The notes beneath the pieces were generated by a model. It saw only the letters and a program-made list of their open reading frames with translations, made no database searches and was not told where the DNA came from. From Candidatus Mediterraneibacter stercorigallinarum (GTDB lineage: Bacteria; Bacillota; Clostridia; Lachnospirales; Lachnospiraceae), in the NCBI GenBank assembly GCA_019116185.1, contig DXCD01000129.1:1-13968 (forward strand): a stretch of DNA of 13,968 nt. Reading direction: 5' to 3'. Positions within the stretch are counted from its first letter, which is position 1; each line of letters starts with the position of its first letter. A program made the position numbers and the translations under genes. Below, piece after piece: positions 1 through 6,098 of this stretch.

Positions 1-54
1 GTATCGTACCATGATGGTATCAGAAAGAAATCGAAAAAGCAAGATATAAGATTA

Positions 55-82
55 TTGACATTCCTCTGAAACACGATAGAAT
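55..82 (+). promoter_or_regulatory. Sigma-A type promoter of the first operon
   Basis: TTGACA at 55-60 matches the -35 consensus exactly. TAGAAT at 77-82 is a good -10 box after a 16-base spacer. The predicted transcript starts near 89, about 37 bases before the first gene. The match is seen directly; activity is inferred. A short palindrome, TACCAT-G-ATGGTA, lies upstream at 7-19, but it is too close to the window edge to assign. Confidence 0.7.
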
Positions 83-125
83 GAAAGAGTGGACGACAAC
101 AAGATCAGGACAGAAAGGAACATGA

Positions 126-1121
126 ATGAAGAAGAAACGATTCAGGATCATACTATTGGCAGTGCTTGCCGTTGTTTTTATATCAGGATGCAAACAGAAT
201 GTGGGGACGCCGGAAGATAACGCTGTTGTGGAAGAGCAGGAGGAAGAACCGGAAGACGAGACTGAGGAAGGGCTGTTCGGTTACAGCTGCCCGGATCTGG
301 AGAATCCTTTTTACCAGGTGTTGAAGGATTCGATCGGGACAGAGCTGGAAGAATATGAGAGCGCCCTGCTGGTTCGCAATGCGCAGCAGGATGCGGATGT
401 GCAGGCAGCCCAGATCCAGGAGATGATTGACGCAGAAGTGGACATGGTGTTTCTCTGCCCAGTGGACGCGGAGCGGATTACAGAATCCCTGGAGGCTTTA
501 GCGGCAGCGGATATTCCTGTTATTAATCTGGATGTCCGCGCGGAAGAAGCCGGTCTGACAGATGCCTTTATCGGATCAGATGATGAGAATGCAGGGAGAA
601 TCTGTGCCCAGAACCTGATCGAGCGGAAGCCGGACGGAGGGAAGCTGATACTCGTGGAAAGCCCTGAAAACGCTACGGTTAATGCGCGGATTACAGGGTT
701 TGAAGAAATGATCAGAAATAAAGGGTTCGAAGTGACCAGGCGGATCAATGCAGGAAAGACAGAGAGCGGGGTACAGGCTGAGATAAGCAGTGTATTGGAA
801 GAAAATTCACAGACAGATGCAATTATGTGCGGAGACGACCAAATGGCACTTCAGGTGCTGCAGGCGCTGGAAGCTGCCGGCCGGAATGATATCCTTGTAT
901 ACAGCGTGGGCGGTTCGCCGGATGTAAAGACCGCGCTGGCGGATCCGGAGAGCCCGATGGCCGGGATCGGGGCACAGTCGCCTATTAATATGGGAAAGAT
1001 GGCTGTAAAGACAGCAGCAGCGATTCTGGATGGGGGCTCTTATGAAAAAGAGATCAGCGTAGAAACATTCTTTATCAACAGAGATAATCTTGATATGTAT
1101 GGAACAGATGGCTGGCAGTAG
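126..1121 (+). CDS. Sugar-type substrate-binding lipoprotein (periplasmic-binding protein type 1 family)
   Basis: A 331-residue extracytoplasmic solute-binding protein of the RbsB-like family. Residues 1-21 form a basic then hydrophobic signal peptide ending in the lipobox I-S-G-C, with Cys22 as the expected lipidated residue, so the protein should sit on the outer face of the membrane. A strongly acidic linker (about residues 29-49) joins the anchor to the binding domain. Family motifs are the NPFY segment (60-63), SDDENAGR (151-158), ARITGFEE (187-194), CGDDQMAL (235-242) and the AQSPINMG segment near 283-290. These suit a pentose, hexose or AI-2-like ligand, which cannot be told apart by reading. 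An AAAGGAA ribosome site precedes the start. No cognate ATPase or permease is adjacent. It is the first gene of an operon with the GH13-like gene 14 bases downstream, so it may be a sensor or may share another transporter. Confidence 0.88.
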   Translation: MKKKRFRIILLAVLAVVFISGCKQNVGTPEDNAVVEEQEEEPEDETEEGLFGYSCPDLENPFYQVLKDSIGTELEEYESALLVRNAQQDADVQAAQIQEMIDAEVDMVFLCPVDAERITESLEALAAADIPVINLDVRAEEAGLTDAFIGSDDENAGRICAQNLIERKPDGGKLILVESPENATVNARITGFEEMIRNKGFEVTRRINAGKTESGVQAEISSVLEENSQTDAIMCGDDQMALQVLQALEAAGRNDILVYSVGGSPDVKTALADPESPMAGIGAQSPINMGKMAVKTAAAILDGGSYEKEISVETFFINRDNLDMYGTDGWQ

Positions 1122-1135
1122 GAAAGGAACAGACT

Positions 1136-2881
1136 ATGAAGAAGACGACAGGGAAACCACAGCCGTTTGGAGCGGCAGTAGAAAGAGACAGAGTGAATTT
1201 TTCCGTGCAGGTGCCATCAGGCAAAACCTGTGAACTCCTTCTGTACAGAAGAGGAAAGGCTCAGCCCGCGGCCCGTTTCGAGATGCCGGAACAAGAAGGG
1301 ATCGGAGAGGTGCGGTTCCTTGCAGTGGAAGGGATTGAGGCTGAAAAGTACGAATATAACTTCGAGATAGGCGGCAAGGTGTATATCGATCCGTATGTCA
1401 AGGAGATCACGGGAAAGAAAGTGTTCGGGAGAGAGCGGGATCTGACTGCTCACGAGATCCGCGGGAAGCTGGTATCACCGGAGTATGACTGGGAAGATGA
1501 CAGAAGGCTGCATCTGCGCTGGGACGAGGTGACGGCATACAGCCTCCATGTGCGCGGCTTTACAAAACACAGTTCTTCGAAGGTCAGGCACAAAGGCACT
1601 TATGCGGGCGTTATTGAGAAGATCCCGTATTTGAAGGAGCTGGGGATCACCCAGATCCAGTGCATGCCGGTTTACGAATTTGAAGAGTGTAAGAAAGGAA
1701 AGATCAATTACTGGGGGTATGGCCCGGCTTATTATTTTGCGCCAAAAGAAGCGTATGCGGCGGGAGACTCCGCTGTCAGGGAATTAAAGGACATGATCAA
1801 GGCATGTCACCGGGAAGGTATTGAAGTGGTCCTGGAAATGCCGTTTACAGAAGAAATCCCGGTGCAGACAGTGCTGGAGTGCCTGCGCTTCTATATGCTG
1901 GAATACCATATAGACGGATTTGTGGTGAATCCGTACATCGTACCATGGGAGATTCTGCAGGGGGATCCCTTTTTAAAAGATATCAAACTGATGAGGAAGG
2001 ATGATGCTTTCCAGAATATCATGCGGCGTTTCCTTAAGGGGGATGAAAACATGATAGGGGATGCGGTCTGGGCGCTCAGACATCATTCCGCGGCTGACGG
2101 GAAATGCAATTATATCACTGCGCAGACAGGTTTCACGTTGTGGGATCTTGTCTCATATGATTCGAAACATAATGAGGCGAACGGTGAGAATAATACGGAC
2201 GGTCCGGACTATAATTACAGCTGGAACTGCGGGGCGGAAGGACCCAGCCGCAAGCGGGCGGTGACAGCTCTGAGGAAGAATCAGGTGAGAAATGCCTTTT
2301 TCCTTCTCCTCACAGCCCAGGGAACGCCGTGCATCCTTGCGGGGGATGAATTCTACAATACGCAGAAAGGCAATAACAATGTATACTGCCAGGACAATGA
2401 GACCGGATGGGTGGATTGGAGCAGGCTTAAGACAGATGACGAGCTCTTTACCTTTGTGAAGGAGCTGATCGCGTTTCGCAAAGCGCATCCGTGCCTGCAC
2501 CGTGAGGAAGAACTCAAAGGAATGGACCGGACCGCGTGCGGCGTGCCGGATGTGTCTTATCACGGGGAGAGCGCATGGCAGATCAAGGACGAAGTGTCCA
2601 GCCGCCAGCTTGGAGTTCTTTATTCCGCGGCAGGAGCAGGAGATGAAGAGTGTTTTATCGCCTATAACATGCACTGGCTTCCGCATACGTTCGCGCTGCC
2701 GTCCCCGGGGAAAGGCAGAGGGTGGAAGCTTGCTGCCGGCACGCAGGACGGGATCCGTACAGCTCCGGCACTGCTGGAGGACCAGAAGTGTATTGAGGTA
2801 AAGGAACGGAGCATTATCATCCTGACCGGTACAGAGCTGAAAGAGAAGTCAGACAAAGGAAAAGGGCGGAAAAGATCATGA
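1136..2881 (+). CDS. GlgX/isoamylase-like GH13 protein, predicted catalytically inactive
   Basis: A 581-residue protein of the glycogen-debranching GH13 type. Residues about 10-95 look like an N-terminal CBM48-like domain; the barrel begins around YSLHVRGFTKH (135-145). Typical segments remain: MPVYEFEE (177-184), NYWGYGPAYYFAP (191-203), SKHNEANGEN (343-352), SWNCGAEGP (362-370) and GNNNVYCQDNE (412-422). A beta-sandwich-like C-terminus follows about 470. The catalytic residues are gone: the nucleophile Asp of FRFD is Asn265, the acid/base Glu of AEPWD aligns with Lys288, and the His-Asp of TAHDGFTL is Gln330-Thr331. The DVVYNH motif has become EMPFTE (234-239), and the usual long loop between it and the next motif is cut to about 20 residues. 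It should not hydrolyse glycosidic bonds by the normal GH13 mechanism and may instead bind glycogen or maltodextrin. The reading frame is intact. The start has a GGAAAGGA ribosome site; the stop overlaps the next gene by four bases. Confidence 0.85.
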   Translation: MKKTTGKPQPFGAAVERDRVNFSVQVPSGKTCELLLYRRGKAQPAARFEMPEQEGIGEVRFLAVEGIEAEKYEYNFEIGGKVYIDPYVKEITGKKVFGRERDLTAHEIRGKLVSPEYDWEDDRRLHLRWDEVTAYSLHVRGFTKHSSSKVRHKGTYAGVIEKIPYLKELGITQIQCMPVYEFEECKKGKINYWGYGPAYYFAPKEAYAAGDSAVRELKDMIKACHREGIEVVLEMPFTEEIPVQTVLECLRFYMLEYHIDGFVVNPYIVPWEILQGDPFLKDIKLMRKDDAFQNIMRRFLKGDENMIGDAVWALRHHSAADGKCNYITAQTGFTLWDLVSYDSKHNEANGENNTDGPDYNYSWNCGAEGPSRKRAVTALRKNQVRNAFFLLLTAQGTPCILAGDEFYNTQKGNNNVYCQDNETGWVDWSRLKTDDELFTFVKELIAFRKAHPCLHREEELKGMDRTACGVPDVSYHGESAWQIKDEVSSRQLGVLYSAAGAGDEECFIAYNMHWLPHTFALPSPGKGRGWKLAAGTQDGIRTAPALLEDQKCIEVKERSIIILTGTELKEKSDKGKGRKRS

Positions 2882-3414
2882 AGGCTCTGAAGCATTTCCA
2901 TACGATTACAAAGCATAAGATCCTTGTCATGAAAGAATGCTTCCGTGTGGGACTCTGCCGGCAGGGACTGCTCCATGATCTGTCCAAGTACAGCTGGACA
3001 GAATTCCGGGTGGGGTGCAGATATTATCAGGGCAACCGCAGCCCCAACAATGCAGAGAGGGAAGATAAGGGATATTCTTCTGCATGGCTGCACCATAAAG
3101 GAAGGAACAAGCACCACTATGAATACTGGATCGATTACGGCCTGGACGGAAACGCGGTCCTCGTGGGGATGAAGATGCCGGTACGGTATGTGGTGGAGAT
3201 GTTCCTTGACAGGATCGCGGCATGCAAAGTATATAAAGGAGACAAGTATAAGGATTCGGATCCTCTGGATTATTATATGAATGGTAAAGCAGGGGAACTG
3301 ATGCACCAGGAAACAAGAGAACTTCTGGAGAAGCTGCTTCTCATGCTTGCAAAGCAGGGGGAGGAGAAGACCTATCAATACATCAGACAGGAAGTGCTGA
3401 AAAAGCGGCGGTGA
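2878..3414 (+). CDS. DUF5662 family protein
   Basis: A 178-residue soluble protein without signal peptide or membrane segments; I recognise it as resembling DUF5662, a family with no established function. It is rich in His, Asp and aromatic residues in a metal-site-like pattern: LLHDLSKYS (31-39, His33-Asp34), LHHKGRNKHHYEYW (71-84, His72, His73, His79, His80, Glu82) and EMFLDR (107-112, Asp111). This recalls all-alpha HD-type metalloproteins, but the hydrolase assignment is inference only. The C-terminal 40 residues are a charged helix. The start overlaps the GH13-like stop as ATGA, indicating translational coupling in the same operon as the lipoprotein. A GC-rich hairpin starts at its stop codon. 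Confidence 0.75.
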   Translation: MKALKHFHTITKHKILVMKECFRVGLCRQGLLHDLSKYSWTEFRVGCRYYQGNRSPNNAEREDKGYSSAWLHHKGRNKHHYEYWIDYGLDGNAVLVGMKMPVRYVVEMFLDRIAACKVYKGDKYKDSDPLDYYMNGKAGELMHQETRELLEKLLLMLAKQGEEKTYQYIRQEVLKKRR

Positions 3415-3467
3415 TCCCGGAGATCATCCGCGGGCCCGGGAACGGATACCGCGGACGGGATCATTTT
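3413..3467 (+). terminator. Possible terminator between the convergent first operon and luxS
   Basis: GATCCCG (3413-3419) pairs with CGGGATC (3456-3462), and inside it TCCGCGG (3427-3433) pairs with CCGCGGA (3449-3455), leaving a seven-base bulge on the left. TCATTTTCGTTT follows. The stem is seen directly. The T-tract is interrupted, so termination for the + strand operon is probable rather than certain. The same stem would form in the luxS transcript, where no T-tract follows directly. Confidence 0.5.
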
Positions 3468-3491
3468 CGTTTACGCATTACACCGTTGATT

Positions 3492-3971
3492 TTACTCAGG
3501 ATAATAGAGCTGAGAGTCCTGAATGTCAGTGAGCACGTTTTCGATGAATCTTTTTGCAAGATATTTTGCCATAGGAAGGTTCATATCCAGGTAATTGCCG
3601 CAGTCGCGGGCAGATGCCCCGGGGACCTCGCCCTCATAGGAAGCGATAAAGGAGAACATTTCCTTCATCAGGGGGACAATGTCAGAGGAAGCATAGTCGC
3701 CTGCAAGGAGAAGATAAAAACCTGTCCGGCATCCCATGGGACCAAAATAGATTACACGGTCTTTATATTCTCCGTGGTTTCTGAGGAAGGTTGCCCCCAG
3801 ATGCTCGATGGTATGGACTTCCGCGGTATTCATCACGGGTTCGTCATTCGGGCTTGTCATGCGGATGTCAAATGTGGTGATGACCGCGCCGCTGACAGTG
3901 TCCTTTCTTGAGACATAGATGCCCGGCACGAGCCGGATATGGTCAATGGTAAAGCTTGTGATCTTATTCAT
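3492..3971 (-). CDS. luxS: S-ribosylhomocysteine lyase LuxS
   Basis: A 159-residue metalloenzyme that cleaves S-ribosylhomocysteine to homocysteine and DPD, the AI-2 precursor, in the cytosolic activated methyl cycle. The metal ligands are visible: the HTIEHLGA motif gives His53 and His57, and Cys124 lies in ARDCGNY. Glu56 and Cys81 (MGCRTGFY) are the expected catalytic residues. Length and order match the family. The open frame extends 22 codons further upstream, but the start at 3971 is preferred: it gives the usual LuxS N-terminus, it follows an AGAAAGGA ribosome site, and the extension would reach back into the promoter. It stands alone, convergent with the DUF5662 gene and divergent from the histidine phosphatase. 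No pfs or other methyl-cycle gene is visible nearby. Confidence 0.97.
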   Translation of the reverse strand: MNKITSFTIDHIRLVPGIYVSRKDTVSGAVITTFDIRMTSPNDEPVMNTAEVHTIEHLGATFLRNHGEYKDRVIYFGPMGCRTGFYLLLAGDYASSDIVPLMKEMFSFIASYEGEVPGASARDCGNYLDMNLPMAKYLAKRFIENVLTDIQDSQLYYPE

Positions 3972-4008
3972 ATCTGTATCATTCCTTTCTCTGAAAAGTA
4001 TCGGTTTC

Positions 4009-4037
4009 ATTATAGCCTTCAACAAGAAAAAAGACAA
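4009..4037 (-). promoter_or_regulatory. luxS promoter
   Basis: Reading the - strand, TTGTCT (4037-4032) and a perfect TATAAT (4014-4009) are separated by exactly 17 bases. The predicted start near 4002 gives a leader of about 30 bases that includes the ribosome site. The promoter sits in the 87-base divergent spacer shared with the histidine phosphatase gene. No equally good promoter was found for that gene. Confidence 0.75.
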
Positions 4038-4058
4038 GGATTCAAAGGAGAGAAGACC

Positions 4059-4703
4059 ATGAGATTATATATTATCCGCCATGGAGAGACGGACTGGAAC
4101 AGAACGCACAGGGTACAGGGGCATACAGATATCCCGCTCAATGAATATGGAAGACATCTGGCAGAAGAGACTGCGGAGGGAATGAAAACTCTCCGGATTG
4201 ATATAGGGTATACAAGTCCGCTTTCAAGGGCAAAAGAGACCGCGCGGATCATACTCGGAGACCGCAGGGCGCCCCTTTATGACGAGGACCGGATCAAAGA
4301 GATGTGTTTCGGGAGTTATGAAGGAATGTGCACCGGCGGCGAAGGAAAGGAACCGGGGAGCGATGAGTTTAACCGCTTTTTTACGGATACAGAGCATTAT
4401 ATCCCGCCGGAGGACGCGGAGACGATCCGGCAGCTCTACGACCGTACAGGAGACTTCCTGAAGGAGATCTGTGAACGAGAGGATCTGCAGGACAAGAATA
4501 TCCTTGTGTCTACGCACGGGGCTGCCATGACAGCGCTTTTAAACAGGATCAAGGGGAATTTATCCGTGTCAGGCTTCTGGAGGGAAGAAGTGCCCCCGAA
4601 CTGTGCGGTGACAGAAGTGGAGATACAGGACGGAAAGCCGGAAATCCTAAGAGAAGGCGTTATCTACTATAAAGAAAAGGTCAGAAAGTGGAAGACAGTG
4701 TAA
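4059..4703 (+). CDS. Histidine phosphatase family protein (phosphoglycerate mutase-like)
   Basis: A 214-residue cytosolic enzyme of the branch-1 histidine phosphatase superfamily. The RHGETDWN motif (7-14) carries the phospho-accepting His8 with Arg7. Arg57 in SPLSRAKETA is the second phosphate-binding Arg, Glu81 in the EMCFGSYEG segment is the likely proton donor, and His153 in STHGAAM is the second catalytic His. All expected residues are present, so it should be active. The substrate cannot be read from sequence: these proteins range from GpmB-like and CobC-like to broad phosphatases. The start at 4059 follows AAAGGAG at 4044-4050 and gives the normal N-terminus MRLYIIRHGE; an upstream extension of the frame runs into the luxS promoter and is rejected. 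aroD begins 32 bases after its stop, so the two are probably co-transcribed. Confidence 0.9.
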   Translation: MRLYIIRHGETDWNRTHRVQGHTDIPLNEYGRHLAEETAEGMKTLRIDIGYTSPLSRAKETARIILGDRRAPLYDEDRIKEMCFGSYEGMCTGGEGKEPGSDEFNRFFTDTEHYIPPEDAETIRQLYDRTGDFLKEICEREDLQDKNILVSTHGAAMTALLNRIKGNLSVSGFWREEVPPNCAVTEVEIQDGKPEILREGVIYYKEKVRKWKTV

Positions 4704-4735
4704 CTCTGCGGTTGACGATCTGGAAGGAGAGAAAG

Positions 4736-5497
4736 ATGAGACAGGTTAAAGTCAGAAATATTGAGATTGGAGCAGGTATTCCTAAAATCTGCGTGCCCAT
4801 TGCAGGCGTGACGGACGAAGAAATTATGGCTGCAGCGGAAGCGGTCAGGGATTCTGCGGCAGATCTTGCAGAGTGGCGCGCGGACTGGTACGAGAATGTC
4901 TTTGACTTTGAAAAAACAGAGGAAACGCTGAGGGTTTTGAGAAACATTCTTGGGGAGATGCCGGTTTTGTTTACATTCCGCACGGCAGAAGAGGGCGGAG
5001 AGAAAGCCATTGATAAAAAGGTATATGTGGAACTGAACAGGCGGGCAGTGCAGACCGGAATGCTCGATCTGGTGGATATTGAGGCGTCTGCCGGAGACAA
5101 AGTGGTAAAGGATATCATAGAGACAGCGCGTGAATACGGTGTCAAAGCGGTGGTCTCAAATCATGATTTCCAAAAGACTCCATCCCGGGAAGAAATCCTG
5201 TTCCGGCTTCGCAACATGCAGGAGCTGGGTGCGGATATCGCAAAAATCGCGGTCATGCCCCGGAGCAGGAAAGATGTACTGACACTCCTTGCCGCGACCG
5301 AGGAGATAACATCAGACCCTGCGCAATGCCCGGTGATCACCATGTCTATGGGAAGAGACGGGGTGATCAGCCGCATTTGCGGAGAGGCATTCGGATCCGC
5401 GGTGACCTTCGGCACTGTGGGAAGGGCTTCTGCGCCGGGACAGATGAAGGCGGAAGAACTGGCGGCGCTGCTGGAGCTTTTCCATAAAAATATGTGA
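4736..5497 (+). CDS. aroD: Type I 3-dehydroquinate dehydratase
   Basis: A 253-residue Schiff-base enzyme that converts 3-dehydroquinate to 3-dehydroshikimate in the shikimate pathway. Key residues fall at the same numbers as in the well-studied enteric enzymes: Glu46 and Arg48 in AEWRAD, His143 in SNHDF, the lysine nucleophile Lys170 in IAKIAVMP, Arg213 in ISRICG, and Ser232 and Gln236 in ASAPGQ. The start at 4736 has GGAAGGAG just upstream and gives the normal family length. A longer in-frame start at 4688 overlaps the preceding gene and adds 16 atypical residues, so it is rejected. The rest of the shikimate pathway is not in the window. A strong terminator follows. Confidence 0.95.
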   Translation: MRQVKVRNIEIGAGIPKICVPIAGVTDEEIMAAAEAVRDSAADLAEWRADWYENVFDFEKTEETLRVLRNILGEMPVLFTFRTAEEGGEKAIDKKVYVELNRRAVQTGMLDLVDIEASAGDKVVKDIIETAREYGVKAVVSNHDFQKTPSREEILFRLRNMQELGADIAKIAVMPRSRKDVLTLLAATEEITSDPAQCPVITMSMGRDGVISRICGEAFGSAVTFGTVGRASAPGQMKAEELAALLELFHKNM

Positions 5498-5540
5498 CAA
5501 TGGGAAGCGTTGATAAACTTCATACAGGAGAACAACTATT

Positions 5541-5598
5541 AAGACAGAACATTCGGGAAAGAAAATTTCGGGAAATGTTTTGTCTTTTTTATTTTTTC
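5541..5598 (+). terminator. Rho-independent terminator after aroD
   Basis: AAGACAGAACATT (5541-5553) pairs with AATGTTTTGTCTT (5574-5586) over 13 base pairs, one of them a G-U wobble. A 20-base loop separates the arms. The run TTTTTTATTTTTT follows directly. It cleanly separates the aroD unit from the copper operon promoter. Confidence 0.88.
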
Positions 5599-5600
5599 TA

Positions 5601-5629
5601 TTGCATCATACCCTGGCGGGGTATATAAT
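5601..5629 (+). promoter_or_regulatory. Promoter of the csoR-copA operon
   Basis: TTGCAT (5601-5606) and a perfect TATAAT (5624-5629) are separated by 17 bases. The predicted transcription start is near 5636, giving a csoR leader of about 120 bases. The whole spacer is occupied by the CsoR-type palindrome, so repressor binding would block RNA polymerase. Confidence 0.8.
5608..5624. promoter_or_regulatory. CsoR operator (copper box) between -35 and -10
   Basis: ATACCC (5608-5613) and GGGTAT (5619-5624) form a perfect inverted repeat around TGGCG. This is the A/T-flanked, G/C-tract pseudo-palindrome known for CsoR operators of Firmicutes. Its position within the promoter and directly before csoR supports autoregulation relieved by Cu(I). 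Confidence 0.82.
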
Positions 5630-5644
5630 GATGTAAACGGCAAA

Positions 5645-5661
5645 ATACCCCGTGGGGGTTT
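5645..5661. promoter_or_regulatory. Second CsoR-like palindrome downstream of the transcription start
   Basis: ATACCCC (5645-5651) faces GGGGTTT (5655-5661) across GTG. Only the ACCCC/GGGGT core is symmetrical, so it is a weaker copy of the box at 5608-5624. It lies about 10-25 bases after the predicted start, where a second CsoR tetramer could strengthen repression. Binding is inferred. Confidence 0.55.
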
Positions 5662-5758
5662 ATGGACTGGAATGATGTATAAAAAAGACTCTCAAGTCTT
5701 ATGCTTTGCAACAGAAACTTGCTGTGAATATTTCAGCAGAATCAGGAGGAATGTGCTC

Positions 5759-6073
5759 ATGAATGAAATAAGGAAAGTCTGTCCCGGATGTCGGAACAAA
5801 ACAAAAGAACGTTCGGAGAATGAAAAAAAGAGCATGATAAACCGTTTAAACCGCATTGAGGGACAGGTGCGGGGGATCAAGAAGATGGTGGAGAGCGATG
5901 CCTACTGTCCGGATATTCTTATCCAGGTGTCAGCGGTCAATGCGGCGCTCAACAGTTTTAATAAGGTACTTCTTGCGGAACACATCCGCACCTGCGTGAC
6001 AGAGGATATCCGTGAGGGAAAAGAAGAGACCATAGATGAACTGGTCCTTGTCCTTCAGAAATTGATGAAATAA
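5759..6073 (+). CDS. csoR: Copper-sensing transcriptional repressor CsoR
   Basis: A 104-residue all-helical repressor of the CsoR/FrmR (DUF156) family. The Cu(I) ligands are Cys50 in DAYCPDI and the His75 and Cys79 pair in LLAEHIRTCV. The signature INRLNRIEGQVRGIKKM (27-43) is the DNA-binding helix. An additional CPGC pair (Cys8, Cys11) lies in the N-terminal tail. The start at 5759 has AGGAGGA eight bases upstream. The same frame is open back to an ATG at 5672, which lacks a ribosome site and would add 29 atypical residues, so it is not preferred. copA begins 25 bases downstream. Two CsoR-type palindromes lie at the promoter, indicating autorepression with induction by copper. Confidence 0.94.
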   Translation: MNEIRKVCPGCRNKTKERSENEKKSMINRLNRIEGQVRGIKKMVESDAYCPDILIQVSAVNAALNSFNKVLLAEHIRTCVTEDIREGKEETIDELVLVLQKLMK

Positions 6074-6098
6074 AGCGGCAGATCAAAGGAGTGATGAT

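Noticed and set aside
7..19. TACCAT-G-ATGGTA palindrome at the window edge
   Set aside because: Six-base arms are short, the site is far upstream of the -35 box, and the context is cut off by the window start.
2153..3378. Long reverse-strand open frames opposite the GH13-like and DUF5662 genes
   Set aside because: They have no family resemblance and no supporting ribosome sites, and they lie antisense to clearly conserved proteins; they are coding shadows.
3411..3911. A 166-codon + strand frame over luxS
   Set aside because: It is antisense to luxS, whose metal ligands and length are unmistakable.
3972..4058. A + strand promoter for the histidine phosphatase-aroD unit in the divergent spacer
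   Set aside because: No acceptable -35/-10 pair with 16-18 base spacing was found on that strand; the promoter must be weak or atypical, so it is not annotated.
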